From an uncultured Bacteroides sp. (lineage in GTDB: Bacteria; Bacteroidota; Bacteroidia; Bacteroidales; Bacteroidaceae), in contig CASFGA010000005.1 in assembly GCA_949294185.1 (NCBI GenBank), positions 62,001 through 126,000 on the forward strand: a stretch of 64,000 nucleotides of DNA. Direction: 5' to 3'. The position numbers were made by a program, and so were the translations under genes. The notes under the pieces are model-generated. The model saw nothing but the letters and a program-made list of their open reading frames with translations, did no database searches and was not told where the DNA came from. Of the stretch, positions 9,312 through 17,307 are shown one piece after another (within the stretch, counting starts at the first letter, position 1; each line of letters opens with the position of its first letter).

Positions 9312-12300
9312 TTAGTTTTGTCCTACACGGTTTTCCAACTGCTTATACAACTCTTCAAACTTCTTTGCATAATGTAATGCAGAAGGAGTCATCTCCTGTC
9401 CTTCCTGTCCGCCCTTTATGCTCGTCAGGCTCTTGCAAACATCATCCAAGATATAAAAATGACGAAGACAGTTTTCATACGAACTGGCAAAGCGCATGTT
9501 GTCTAAGCTAAGATACCACATAATGTATTCCACCGAATTGTTTGCCAGATGATTCAATATGGATTCGGCCTTTTCCATCTGTCCCAACTGGATATAATCG
9601 TCTGCCATCTCCTTGGAACTGCTCATGGCATAATCGTGAGGAACGGTCGTACCGGGAATCACCTTTTCACAATAGTCCAAAACTTCCAAAGCCTTGTCTT
9701 TTTTCCCTTCACGAAGCAGCTGACTGGCAAGTGTGACAAACATGCGCCGATGTGTATCGCACATGCGGAGCGTCGTTTCATCCAAATAGACATCCGGATT
9801 GTCAATGCCGCCGAACTTGAATTTCTTCATCAGATTCTCATACATTCTCTCCGTATCCACACGCCGTCCCAACTTTGTATTGTCAAAAGGAGTGATACGG
9901 TAAGCCAGACCTTCCTGCAGGAAATTGTTTGTCAGGTTCAGATGGTTGTCCGCACCTACTGTGATGGCCATATACAGCGGACGCTCCCAGTTGGTATTCG
10001 CCAACATCTCAAGCATCATCAGCTCACTCTTATACAATACATGCTTGCCTTTCAGGGATATATGCATATAATCAGGTATAGAATCAGGAGCAAGCATACC
10101 CGAACGCCTGATGGCCTCCTTGTCCAGCTTGATTACAATGCTGTCTGTCGGAATCATTTGCAGCCCACTGTCTTTCGGCTGACGCACCCAATATTTCAGA
10201 ATGTTCTTCAGCTCATACGGGTTATCGCCAAACTCGTGTCTGGCCTCTTCCGGATTCTGCTTATAATAATTGTCGATAGCTTCCATCGCATCCGGACGGA
10301 CATATACCGCCTCATTATGTCCGGAAACGTAATCGATGCGGTCCCAATTGATTGGAACCGACGGCGAGTCATAAGCCGGACGGCGCATCTGGTCAATATA
10401 CCAGTCTGTCTGCAAATAGCTCAGATTGCATACACGCACATCCGTACGCACCCCTTCCGTCTCCTGATTATACCAGAGCGGGAAAGTATCATTGTCGCCA
10501 TTCGTGAAAATAATCGGATTGCCTGTGTCAGGCACGGAATTCAAATAATTCTGTCCAAAATCACGACAAGCATAACGGCCGCTCCGGTCGTGATCATCCC
10601 ATGTCTGACTTACCATCTGCAGCGGGACAAAGAGACAGACCACACTCGCCACAGCCGAAGCTGCCACTTCATTCAACTTCCGCTTCCGAAGCCACTCTGC
10701 AATGGCTGCCACTCCCAGTCCTATCCAGATGGCAAATGCATAGAATGAACCGGCATAGGCATAATCACGCTCACGAACCTGCTGCGGTGTCTGATTCAGA
10801 TAAAGCACAATGGCAAGTCCCGTCATGAAGAACAAGAAAAACACAACCCAAAACTGCTGTATTCCCCGCTCACCCCGATAGGCCTGCCAGAACAGACCGA
10901 TAAGTCCCAATATCAACGGCAGACAGTAGAACACATTATGGCCCTTGTTTTCCTTCAACTCCGTAGGAAGCAGGCTTTGGTCACCAATCAGCGCGTTGTC
11001 AATAAAAGAAATGCCGGTTATCCAGTTGCCATGCTCTATCTCGCCCTGTCCCTGAATATCATTCTGGCGACCGGCGAAGTTCCACATGAAATACCGCCAG
11101 TACATATAGTTCAACTGATAGACAAAGAAGAACTTGATGTTCTCCCACTGGGTGGGCACCTTCACCGTCATCATCGTGCCGCACTGGTCATAAGGCACTT
11201 CTTTCCCCTCTATGCCTCCCAACCAGGCCTCATAAGCTTCCGGATGTCCGGGCGCATCACTATACATGCGTGGGAAAAGCATGTTCTGCGCATACCTGTA
11301 TTCCGTCTTGCGGCGGACAATCTCATAGCTGTCCTTCTCATCGGGAGATTCCTTTTCCTTACGCTGGTATACCGGAGCCCCCTCCACGACATCATACACG
11401 CATCCTCCCTCCACTTCCTTCAAGGCCGGCTTCGAAGCGTAAGTCTGACCGTAAAACAACGGACGGCTGCCGTACTGCTCACGCCCCAGATACTCACCCA
11501 AAGTAAAGATATCCTCCGGAGAGTTCTGGTCCATCGGGGTGTTGGCGGAAGAACGAATGACAATGACCGCGTAAGAAGAATATCCCACCACAATCATCAT
11601 CAGTGCCAGAAGCGTAGTATTCATGGTACGTGCGCTGACACGGTACTTCTCATTCAGGTTGGCAAACAAATAAACAGCCAAGATACCTAAAACAATGATT
11701 CCGATTATGGCACTTCCCCATCCGTGACCGTAAAACGGGATGCCCAACAGTCCTACGGTAGCAAGGAAAGACAGGTTCATCCGTTTGCGGCTGCGCATGG
11801 TATAGCTTTCGTAAACGCCCCAAATGATGCTTGCCGCCAGAATAATGATATAGACAATCAGACCGGTATTGAACGGCAGACCGAAATCGTTGACAAACAG
11901 CAGTTCAAACCATCCGCCCACCTTCACAATGCCAGGCACTATGCCATAAAGCACCACGGCTATCAGCACCATGGAGCCGACCAACGCTATCAGGCTGCCC
12001 TTCAGGTTGGCATGCGGATGCTTCTTATAATAATAAACCAATACGATGGCAGGAATGCACAGCAGGTTGAGCAGATGCACACCGACAGACAGCCCCGTGA
12101 GATAGGCAATCAAAATCAGCCAACGGTCGCTGTGAGGCTCGTCCGCACGGTTCTCCCACTTCAGGATAAGCCAAAACACCAGGGCAGTGAACAAGCTGGA
12201 ATAGGCATACACTTCGCCCTCCACCGCGCTGAACCAGAACGTGTCGCTCCATGTATAGGCCAGTGCACCGACCAGTCCCGACCCCATAATGGCAATCAGC

Positions 12301-12647
12301 CGGCCTGCCGTCAGATCCTTGTCATCGGGACATATCAGCTTTTTTGCCAGATGCGTGATGCTCCAAAACAGAAACAGGATACACGCCGCGCTCATCAGCG
12401 CACTCATGATGTTGACCATCATCGCCACATGCGAAGGGTCGGAAGCAAACTGGCTGAACAGGTTGGCCGTCAGCATGAAGAAAGGCGCACCGGGCGGATG
12501 CCCTACTTCCAGTTTATATCCCGTGGTGATGAACTCCGGACAATCCCAGAAACTGGCGGTCGGCTCAATGGTCATGCAATAGGTTACCGCTGCAATGACA
12601 AAGGCAATCCATCCCACCAGATTATTAATCTTGTTATACTGTTTCAT
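9312..12647 (-). CDS. DUF2723 (GT117-type) polytopic membrane protein
   Basis: A 1,111-residue membrane protein. The N-terminal half carries about a dozen hydrophobic helices and begins with the DUF2723 signature ASFWDCPEF then KLEVGHPPGAPFF. The acidic residues after the first helix resemble those of GT-C glycosyltransferases, and this family is now listed as glycosyltransferase family 117. The second half, from about residue 640, is soluble and probably periplasmic (for example FTNGDNDTFPLWYNQE), ending in TPR-like helices. The homologues are widespread in Bacteroidota; a role in glycosylating exported proteins or lipids is plausible but not shown here. It forms an operon with the downstream deacetylase, 6 nt apart, which fits a glycan-modifying pair. 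Start ATG at 12645-12647 immediately precedes the first helix. Confidence 0.88.
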   Translation of the reverse strand: MKQYNKINNLVGWIAFVIAAVTYCMTIEPTASFWDCPEFITTGYKLEVGHPPGAPFFMLTANLFSQFASDPSHVAMMVNIMSALMSAACILFLFWSITHLAKKLICPDDKDLTAGRLIAIMGSGLVGALAYTWSDTFWFSAVEGEVYAYSSLFTALVFWLILKWENRADEPHSDRWLILIAYLTGLSVGVHLLNLLCIPAIVLVYYYKKHPHANLKGSLIALVGSMVLIAVVLYGIVPGIVKVGGWFELLFVNDFGLPFNTGLIVYIIILAASIIWGVYESYTMRSRKRMNLSFLATVGLLGIPFYGHGWGSAIIGIIVLGILAVYLFANLNEKYRVSARTMNTTLLALMMIVVGYSSYAVIVIRSSANTPMDQNSPEDIFTLGEYLGREQYGSRPLFYGQTYASKPALKEVEGGCVYDVVEGAPVYQRKEKESPDEKDSYEIVRRKTEYRYAQNMLFPRMYSDAPGHPEAYEAWLGGIEGKEVPYDQCGTMMTVKVPTQWENIKFFFVYQLNYMYWRYFMWNFAGRQNDIQGQGEIEHGNWITGISFIDNALIGDQSLLPTELKENKGHNVFYCLPLILGLIGLFWQAYRGERGIQQFWVVFFLFFMTGLAIVLYLNQTPQQVRERDYAYAGSFYAFAIWIGLGVAAIAEWLRKRKLNEVAASAVASVVCLFVPLQMVSQTWDDHDRSGRYACRDFGQNYLNSVPDTGNPIIFTNGDNDTFPLWYNQETEGVRTDVRVCNLSYLQTDWYIDQMRRPAYDSPSVPINWDRIDYVSGHNEAVYVRPDAMEAIDNYYKQNPEEARHEFGDNPYELKNILKYWVRQPKDSGLQMIPTDSIVIKLDKEAIRRSGMLAPDSIPDYMHISLKGKHVLYKSELMMLEMLANTNWERPLYMAITVGADNHLNLTNNFLQEGLAYRITPFDNTKLGRRVDTERMYENLMKKFKFGGIDNPDVYLDETTLRMCDTHRRMFVTLASQLLREGKKDKALEVLDYCEKVIPGTTVPHDYAMSSSKEMADDYIQLGQMEKAESILNHLANNSVEYIMWYLSLDNMRFASSYENCLRHFYILDDVCKSLTSIKGGQEGQEMTPSALHYAKKFEELYKQLENRVGQN

Positions 12648-12680
12648 GTATCAAAAGAACTTATTTTCATTGAATAGCCG

Positions 12681-12688
12681 CAAAGATA
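12681..12688 (-). promoter_or_regulatory. Candidate -7 box of the DUF2723 operon
   Basis: Reading on the minus strand, TATCTTTG matches TAnnTTTG exactly and lies 34 nt upstream of the DUF2723 start codon. No clear TTTG was found at the -33 position. Confidence 0.35.
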
Positions 12689-12764
12689 GTAAAGATATTA
12701 CTACCTACCTCTTTTCATTGTATTAAAAAAACGCAATACCATTCTTTATCGGCCTATGAAAGCA

Positions 12765-12800
12765 ATAAAGGCTGACAACCTATTGATTGTCAGCCTTTAT
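12765..12800 (-). terminator. Terminator-like hairpin after tRNA-Leu
   Basis: A perfect 14-bp inverted repeat (ATAAAGGCTGACAA at 12765-12778 and its complement at 12787-12800) with an 8-nt loop lies just after the 3' end of the tRNA. On the minus strand it is followed by a moderately U-rich TTGCTTTC. Confidence 0.65.
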
Positions 12801-12805
12801 ATCCG

Positions 12806-12889
12806 TACCCAGACCCGGGGTCGAACCGGGATGGATTTTACTCCACTGGTGTTTGAGACCAGCGCGTCTACCGATTCCGCCATCTGGGC
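12806..12889 (-). tRNA. tRNA-Leu (anticodon CAA)
   Basis: The minus strand gives an 84-nt cloverleaf beginning GCCCAGATGGCGGAATCGG. The D-loop region is followed by anticodon stem CTGGT/ACCAG enclosing the loop CTCAAAC, hence anticodon CAA reading UUG. A class II variable arm and the T arm GGTTCGACCC are present, with the acceptor closing as TCTGGGT plus discriminator A. The terminal CCA is not encoded; GGA follows in the minus-strand reading. The gene lies alone between the DUF2723 operon and the alpha/beta hydrolase. Confidence 0.93.
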
Positions 12890-12911
12890 AATTGGTTTTC
12901 CATTGCGGGTG

Positions 12912-12943
12912 CAAAGGTAAATCGTTTTTCTGAAACTTACAAA
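12912..12943 (-). promoter_or_regulatory. Promoter of tRNA-Leu
   Basis: On the minus strand a TTTG at 12940-12943 is followed after 20 bp by TACCTTTG at 12912-12919. Both boxes match the Bacteroides consensus perfectly. Transcription would start about 17 nt before the mature tRNA 5' end. Confidence 0.75.
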
Positions 12944-13048
12944 TTTTCCGTCGTTTTTCTTTCACTATTTTATGACAACAGTCCTCCGGACTTGAATGCC
13001 GTACAAAAAAATGATGGTATTGTCCCAAAAATAATATCAACGAAGCAA

Positions 13049-13084
13049 ATCGTAGCGATGACTGCATCAAATCATCGCTACGAT
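13049..13084 (-). terminator. Hairpin downstream of the alpha/beta hydrolase
   Basis: A perfect 13-bp stem (ATCGTAGCGATGA at 13049-13061 and its complement at 13072-13084) with a 10-nt loop lies 10 bp after the stop codon. The minus-strand sequence after the stem is only weakly U-rich (TTGCTTCG). Confidence 0.55.
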
Positions 13085-13094
13085 TCCTACAGAA

Positions 13095-14177
13095 TCATTT
13101 CAAATATTCAAGAAAAAACTGCTCTATCTTGTCAAACGGAATTATATCCATACGGTCGTACAAGTCGACATGGGTAGCCCCCGGCACAATCAGCAGCTTC
13201 TTGTTGTCTCCCTTCAGCTTCTTGAACGCATCTTCACTGAAATAGCGGGAGTGGGCCTTTTCGCCATGAACCAACAATACGGCACTACGGATTTCATCGC
13301 TATAGCACAACAACGGCATATTGATGAATGAAAGCGCCGAAGTCTTGTTCCAGCCTCCGTTTGAATTGAGCGAACGCTTGTGGTAGCCCCTTGCCGTCTT
13401 GTAATAGGCATGATAATCCTTCACGAACCACGGGGCATCGCCGGGCAACGGGTCGACCACACCGCCGGCCAATGCGTATGAACCGCTCTTATAGTCTTCC
13501 GTCCGCTGGGCATTGAGCTGCCTGCGCACCTCATGGCGGGCATCTGCATCCATCGCATCGAAATAACCGTTCGCATTCACCCGGCTCATGTCATACATGG
13601 TAGAGGCTACGGTAGCCTTGATGCGGGTATCCATCGCCGCCGCATTGACAGCCATGCCGCCCCATCCGCAGATGCCAAGAATGCCGATACGCTCCGGGTC
13701 AACATGCTCACATGTGGAAAGGAAATCGACTGCCGCACAAAAATCTTCCGTATTGATGTCGGGCGAAGCCACATAGCGGGGCTCTCCGCCACTCTCGCCT
13801 GTAAAAGAAGGGTCGAATGCAATGGTCAGGAAGCCGCGCTCCGCCAATGTCTGGGCATATAAGCCGGAAGCCTGCTCCTTTACCGCACCAAACGGGCCGC
13901 ATACAGCGACTGCCGGAAGTTTTCCGTCCGCCTGTCTGGGCACATACATGTCGGCCACCAAAGTTATGCCATAACGGTTGTGAAAAATCACCTTGCTGTG
14001 ACTCACTTTTTCACTCTTCGGGAAAACCTTGTCCCACTCCTGAGTCAGATTCAAATCCTTGTCCATATTCATTTCGGTATTAAGATTAGTGTTCTTGTCA
14101 TTTGACGCAAAAACGTTTCCGGCGGCACATAGGCATAATGCCACGACACCACACAAATTTTTGACCACATTTTTCAT
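13095..14177 (-). CDS. Secreted alpha/beta hydrolase, dienelactone-hydrolase-like
   Basis: About 360 residues counted from the ATG at 14177, which has an AGGAG ribosome-binding site seven bases upstream. A longer in-frame start at 14216 would put 13 residues before the signal peptide and is rejected. The signal peptide (KNLCGVVALCLCAAGNVFAS) exports it. The alpha/beta fold shows an oxyanion region VCGPFGAVKEQ, a nucleophile elbow GICGWGG with Cys as in dienelactone hydrolases instead of Ser, and a C-terminal His in GATHVDLYD. The region LLVHGEKAHSRYFSED holds the likely acid. The substrate is unknown. The divergently unrelated AraC regulator sits 112 bp upstream in the same orientation and may control it. 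Confidence 0.85.
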   Translation of the reverse strand: MKNVVKNLCGVVALCLCAAGNVFASNDKNTNLNTEMNMDKDLNLTQEWDKVFPKSEKVSHSKVIFHNRYGITLVADMYVPRQADGKLPAVAVCGPFGAVKEQASGLYAQTLAERGFLTIAFDPSFTGESGGEPRYVASPDINTEDFCAAVDFLSTCEHVDPERIGILGICGWGGMAVNAAAMDTRIKATVASTMYDMSRVNANGYFDAMDADARHEVRRQLNAQRTEDYKSGSYALAGGVVDPLPGDAPWFVKDYHAYYKTARGYHKRSLNSNGGWNKTSALSFINMPLLCYSDEIRSAVLLVHGEKAHSRYFSEDAFKKLKGDNKKLLIVPGATHVDLYDRMDIIPFDKIEQFFLEYLK

Positions 14178-14213
14178 ACTGTCTCCTGTTTTCAGATCAA
14201 TTTCCAACAGAAG

Positions 14214-14221
14214 CAAAGGTA
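14214..14221 (-). promoter_or_regulatory. Candidate -7 box of the alpha/beta hydrolase gene
   Basis: TACCTTTG on the minus strand matches TAnnTTTG, 37 nt upstream of the start codon. No -33 TTTG was seen at a normal distance. Confidence 0.35.
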
Positions 14222-14289
14222 GGGCAAAAAGGATGAAGCGTCATTGCCGTAAAGCTCAAAAAACATTGCTGACAAGTCCAAATGCCGTC

Positions 14290-15141
14290 TCAGACCGAAA
14301 CCGCCGTGGGAGGAATGCCGTATTGCTTCTTAAAGGCCGTGGAGAAATGCGACGGATTCTTGAATCCGACTTCGGCATAGACATCCGCTACTTTTCTTCC
14401 TCCCTCCTTCATCAGCGCATAAGCCACCTCAAGCCGCTTGCGAATCAGCCACTTTTCGGGAGTAAGGTCGCTCACCTTGCGGAAATCGCGCTTGAAAGTA
14501 GCCAGGCTTCGCCCGGTGTAATGCGCCAGTTCCTCCTGTGAAAACTCATACATATAGTTTTCGTTCAGAAATTCCAGAATATCAATCTTCCACGGTTCAC
14601 TGAAGTCAAACAGCGTGGGAACAAAGCGTTCGTCGATGTGGAACAAGGCCAACAGGCCTTCCTGCAACTTCAGGTTCATGAAATCGTCCATCGGCTTCAC
14701 ATTCCGGTCGAAATAAGGTGTCATAGACGCAAAGAGACTGGTTATTTCCGCCGTATTCGGAAGCTTGATTGCCCCGGCATCCAGTTTAGGTGTATGGGGA
14801 GAAACCCTGTTTTTCCCCATCCTTGCATACATTTCCCGCAGGAAATTGCGGGTAAAGTTCAGAAAAATGCCGCAATACCGCTCTCCGTCACAAGGCTTCT
14901 TATAGAAGGTGATGTGATGGTCACGGGGAATGAACACGCATTCCCCCTTACCTACATGAATCTGCTCCTTCCCGTTGTCAAGCAGCATCTCGCCCGAATA
15001 CACATAATTCATGGCAAACTCACGCGAACGATGAATGCATCCGCTTTCATCGTCATAGATAAAGCTGAAAAACACATCATTATAATTGAAAATCACCTTC
15101 AACGGATTACGGACACCGCTTTCTTCTTTTCCCATAACCAA
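14290..15141 (-). CDS. AraC-family transcriptional regulator
   Basis: A 283-residue soluble protein. The N-terminal 165 residues look like a cupin-type sensor (GEMLLDNGKEQIHVGKGECV then FIPRDHHITFYKK). The C-terminal 100 residues are a double helix-turn-helix AraC domain: MYEFSQEELAHYTGRSLATF for the first HTH, and VADVYAEVGFKNPSHFSTAF followed by KKQYGIPP for the second. It lies 112 bp upstream of the alpha/beta hydrolase in the same orientation and may regulate it and itself. The start at 15141 has a second ATG two codons later, so the N-terminus is uncertain by two residues. A TATCTTTG box lies at 15169-15176 on the minus strand. Confidence 0.9.
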   Translation of the reverse strand: MVMGKEESGVRNPLKVIFNYNDVFFSFIYDDESGCIHRSREFAMNYVYSGEMLLDNGKEQIHVGKGECVFIPRDHHITFYKKPCDGERYCGIFLNFTRNFLREMYARMGKNRVSPHTPKLDAGAIKLPNTAEITSLFASMTPYFDRNVKPMDDFMNLKLQEGLLALFHIDERFVPTLFDFSEPWKIDILEFLNENYMYEFSQEELAHYTGRSLATFKRDFRKVSDLTPEKWLIRKRLEVAYALMKEGGRKVADVYAEVGFKNPSHFSTAFKKQYGIPPTAVSV

Positions 15142-15205
15142 GCATCTTTACAAATTAACAGGCACGGGCAAAGATAAGAAAAAAGCAAAAGAAACGAAAG
15201 GGCAT

Positions 15206-15271
15206 AAAAAAAAGGAGTACCGCTGTACTCCAACCTTTGTTAACCTTAAAATCTAATACTATGAAAAACAC
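15206..15271 (-). ncRNA. Candidate small RNA upstream of the ECF sigma gene
   Basis: No protein gene lies between the AraC gene and the sigma gene, yet the minus strand has a complete transcription unit. It starts with the strong promoter listed at 15276-15306. About 45 nt later comes a perfect 7-bp hairpin GGAGTAC-AGCG-GTACTCC (15214-15231), directly followed by eight U residues (15206-15213). The predicted RNA is about 65 nt. Its middle (complement of 15240-15253) could pair over 14 nt, with one G-U pair, with the susC leader at 17286-17299. A family of PUL-repressing small RNAs is known in Bacteroides; membership is inference. A role as a leader attenuator of the AraC gene is the alternative. 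Confidence 0.6.
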
Positions 15272-15275
15272 GATG

Positions 15276-15306
15276 CAAAGATACGGACTTTACGGGAATC
15301 TGCAAA
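15276..15306 (-). promoter_or_regulatory. Promoter of the candidate small RNA
   Basis: Minus-strand TTTG (15303-15306), 19-bp spacer, then TATCTTTG (15276-15283): both Bacteroides promoter boxes match in full. Confidence 0.65.
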
Positions 15307-15365
15307 TATGCAGGCACAAAAAACCTGTTTTATAACATAGATTAAGGTTTTTCAAAGATATTTGC

Positions 15366-15373
15366 TAACTTTG
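15366..15373 (+). promoter_or_regulatory. Candidate -7 box of the ECF sigma gene
   Basis: TAACTTTG matches TAnnTTTG and would start transcription about 13 nt before the ATG at 15393. The -33 region has no clear TTTG, so the site may be weak or use another sigma factor. Confidence 0.35.
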
Positions 15374-15392
15374 GCTGCATTAAAGTCAATTT

Positions 15393-16007
15393 ATGGTCAA
15401 ACAGCAAAAGATGGAAACAGCGGAGCGGCTGATAGTGGAACAGTTGAAGCGCGGAAACGATGAAGCTTATAAATATCTTTATCGCCACCACTACACAACG
15501 TTATGCCACGTAGCCTACGAGTTTGTGAAAGACGACTTCATGGCAGAAACGCTCGTAGGGGACGTTATCTTTCATCTGTGGGAGATACGCGACTCATTGG
15601 AAATACACACCTCCCTGCGCTGTTATCTGGTGCGTGCCGTGCGAAACCGCTGCGTGGACTATCTGACCTCGAAAAAAGAAAGAAACGAAGTCACCCTTTC
15701 ATCGTTAGGAGAAAACGGCCAGACGCAGGAACATTATATCCTGTCCGACGAATATCCTTTGGGAAGCCTTCTGGAGCGGGAACTGGAAAAGGAAATCCGG
15801 CAAGCCATCCGGCACCTGCCCGATGTTTGCCGGAAAGTGTTCGTGAAAAGTCGCTTCGAAAGGAAAAAATACGAAGACATCGCTGCCGACCTGGATATAT
15901 CGGTCAATACCGTGAAATATCATATCAAGGCTGCACTGTCCCTGCTGCACAAGGAGCTCGACAAATATATGTTGAGCCTTATTCTATTATTTTTCATTTT
16001 CGGCTAA
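15393..16007 (+). CDS. ECF-type RNA polymerase sigma-70 factor
   Basis: A 204-residue sigma factor with only regions 2 and 4. Region 2 covers about residues 25-70 (DEAYKYLYRHHYTTLCHVAY, then DVIFHLWE). Region 4 covers about 130-185 (HLPDVCRKVF, then YEDIAADLDISVNTVKYHIK, the recognition helix). A short hydrophobic tail, YMLSLILLFFIFG, ends the protein; it may touch the membrane or the anti-sigma factor. The FecR-type anti-sigma follows 66 bp downstream and an STN-domain SusC after it, the standard arrangement for trans-envelope control of PULs. When the SusC senses its glycan, the anti-sigma is expected to release or activate this factor, which then transcribes susC onward. That mechanism is known for the family, not shown here. 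Confidence 0.93.
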   Translation: MVKQQKMETAERLIVEQLKRGNDEAYKYLYRHHYTTLCHVAYEFVKDDFMAETLVGDVIFHLWEIRDSLEIHTSLRCYLVRAVRNRCVDYLTSKKERNEVTLSSLGENGQTQEHYILSDEYPLGSLLERELEKEIRQAIRHLPDVCRKVFVKSRFERKKYEDIAADLDISVNTVKYHIKAALSLLHKELDKYMLSLILLFFIFG

Positions 16008-16073
16008 AAAAAGAAGCCTTCGCCACCTACCCACCCGAAACAAATTATCGTCTATCTTATAGAAACCCTTATC

Positions 16074-17081
16074 ATGGAAGACAAAAACACACATATCGAC
16101 GAACTGATATCCAAGCTTCTGACCCAAGGATTGGAGAGCGATGAACGGAAAGAATTAGATGCATGGATGGCACAATCGGGGAAAAACCGGGAATATGCCA
16201 TGCAGCGGCAAGAAATCTGGTTTTCGGCCATCGGAGATGAAGAGGAAAAAAGATATGACCAGGCCAAAGCATTCGAAACATTCAAGAAACGTACCACTGC
16301 ATACGAACAAGCCGCCAAGCCCCGAAGGCTGCACTGGGAAACACTCTGCAAATATGCGGCTGCCATAGCGGCAATAGGAGTGGCGTCTTATTTTTCTTAC
16401 CGCAGCGGCGAAGCCAACCTGCAACAGAATCTGACAAGAATAGAAGTAGAAGCGCCATTAGGCTCACAGACAAGACTCCGGCTGCCAGACAGCACCTTAG
16501 TATTTCTGAACGCAGGCTCACGCATCGTCTATGCACAGGATTTCGGAGTGGACAAAAGAGAAATCACGCTGTCTGGTGAAGGGTATTTTGAAGTAACCCA
16601 CAATGCAGAAATGCCTTTCACGGTAAATTCGGAAGACCTTCAGGTAACTGTCTTAGGCACAAAGTTCAATATCCGAGATTATCCGGAAGACTGCAAAGCC
16701 ATAGTGTCGCTGATAGAAGGGAAGGTGGCCTTAGACAACCGAATTCGGAAAGAAACAGAAATGATACTTCTTCCCGACGAACAAATGACCCTGGACAAGG
16801 AAGACAAACGGATGAAAAAGGAAACCAGAACGGCTTCGGATGCAAAGAAATGGACTACCGGACAGCTGTTTTTCGATGAAGCCCCACTCGCCGAAGTGGC
16901 CAAGACACTGGAAAGAAGCTATAATATAAAAATAGCCTTTGCCAACGAATCACTGAAAGAATGTCTCTTCTACGGCAGTTTCAACCGCACCGAACAGAAC
17001 ATAAAAGACATTCTTGAAGCTTTCAAAAAGACCGGAAAGATTCATTACACGATAAGAGACAAAAACATAACTTTATATTAA
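16074..17081 (+). CDS. FecR-family anti-sigma factor
   Basis: A 335-residue inner-membrane protein. Residues 1-85 are cytoplasmic and charged and should bind the sigma factor. One membrane helix lies near residues 88-108 (YAAAIAAIGVASYFSYRSG). The periplasmic FecR domain follows (APLGSQTRLRLPDSTLVFLN, then EVTHNAEMPFTVNSEDLQVT and LGTKFNIRDY). A DUF4974 domain ends it (LFFDEAPLAEVAKTLERSYN, then LEAFKKTGKIHYTI); this domain faces the STN domain of the SusC partner. The gene lies between sigma and susC in the same orientation. The 226 bp after it hold a candidate antisense RNA, so susC may be separately controlled. Confidence 0.93.
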   Translation: MEDKNTHIDELISKLLTQGLESDERKELDAWMAQSGKNREYAMQRQEIWFSAIGDEEEKRYDQAKAFETFKKRTTAYEQAAKPRRLHWETLCKYAAAIAAIGVASYFSYRSGEANLQQNLTRIEVEAPLGSQTRLRLPDSTLVFLNAGSRIVYAQDFGVDKREITLSGEGYFEVTHNAEMPFTVNSEDLQVTVLGTKFNIRDYPEDCKAIVSLIEGKVALDNRIRKETEMILLPDEQMTLDKEDKRMKKETRTASDAKKWTTGQLFFDEAPLAEVAKTLERSYNIKIAFANESLKECLFYGSFNRTEQNIKDILEAFKKTGKIHYTIRDKNITLY

Positions 17082-17146
17082 CCCTATGTCAAACACATTA
17101 AACCTTTAAACCAATGGAAAGAGAAGTGTAACCGCCGGGAGAAGGT

Positions 17147-17232
17147 AAAAAATGCCGGAAGAAGGGCGAGTTCTTCCGACACACGACCTTAGTTATCTCC
17201 TAACAAATTAAATGCGAGACGTTTGCTAAGGA
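17147..17232 (-). ncRNA. Candidate antisense small RNA between fecR and susC
   Basis: On the minus strand a TAnnTTTG-type box (TACTTTTG at 17239-17246) is followed about 50 nt later by a strong terminator. Its stem pairs 17152-17163 with 17171-17182 (CGGAAGAA/TTCTTCCG at its core, extended by G-U and G-C pairs), then five U residues at 17147-17151. The plus strand lacks a T-run after the same hairpin, so the terminator serves the minus strand. The RNA would be about 86 nt and antisense to the susC leader region. No -33 TTTG was found. DonS of Bacteroides fragilis, a cis-encoded repressor RNA in a sigma/anti-sigma PUL, occupies a comparable place. Confidence 0.6.
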
Positions 17233-17307
17233 ATGGGACAAAAGTACAAAAACATTTCTTTGGGAACGCCTTTTATCAAAAGTTTTTAATCTTAAAATCC
17301 TAAATTT

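Noticed and set aside
9549..12677. Long plus-strand frames (up to 399 codons) opposite the DUF2723 gene
   Set aside because: They are antisense shadows of a clear membrane-protein gene and give low-complexity His/Arg/Gln-rich translations.
12806..12889. tRNA-Leu as an integration site for a mobile element
   Set aside because: No repeated tRNA end, integrase or foreign gene block adjoins it.
15261..15335. 24-codon plus-strand open frame starting ATGAAAAACACG upstream of the sigma gene
   Set aside because: It has a convincing-looking leader, but this sequence is the complement of the candidate small RNA and mimics a susC start. The peptide has no recognisable feature and no Bacteroides promoter reads into it.
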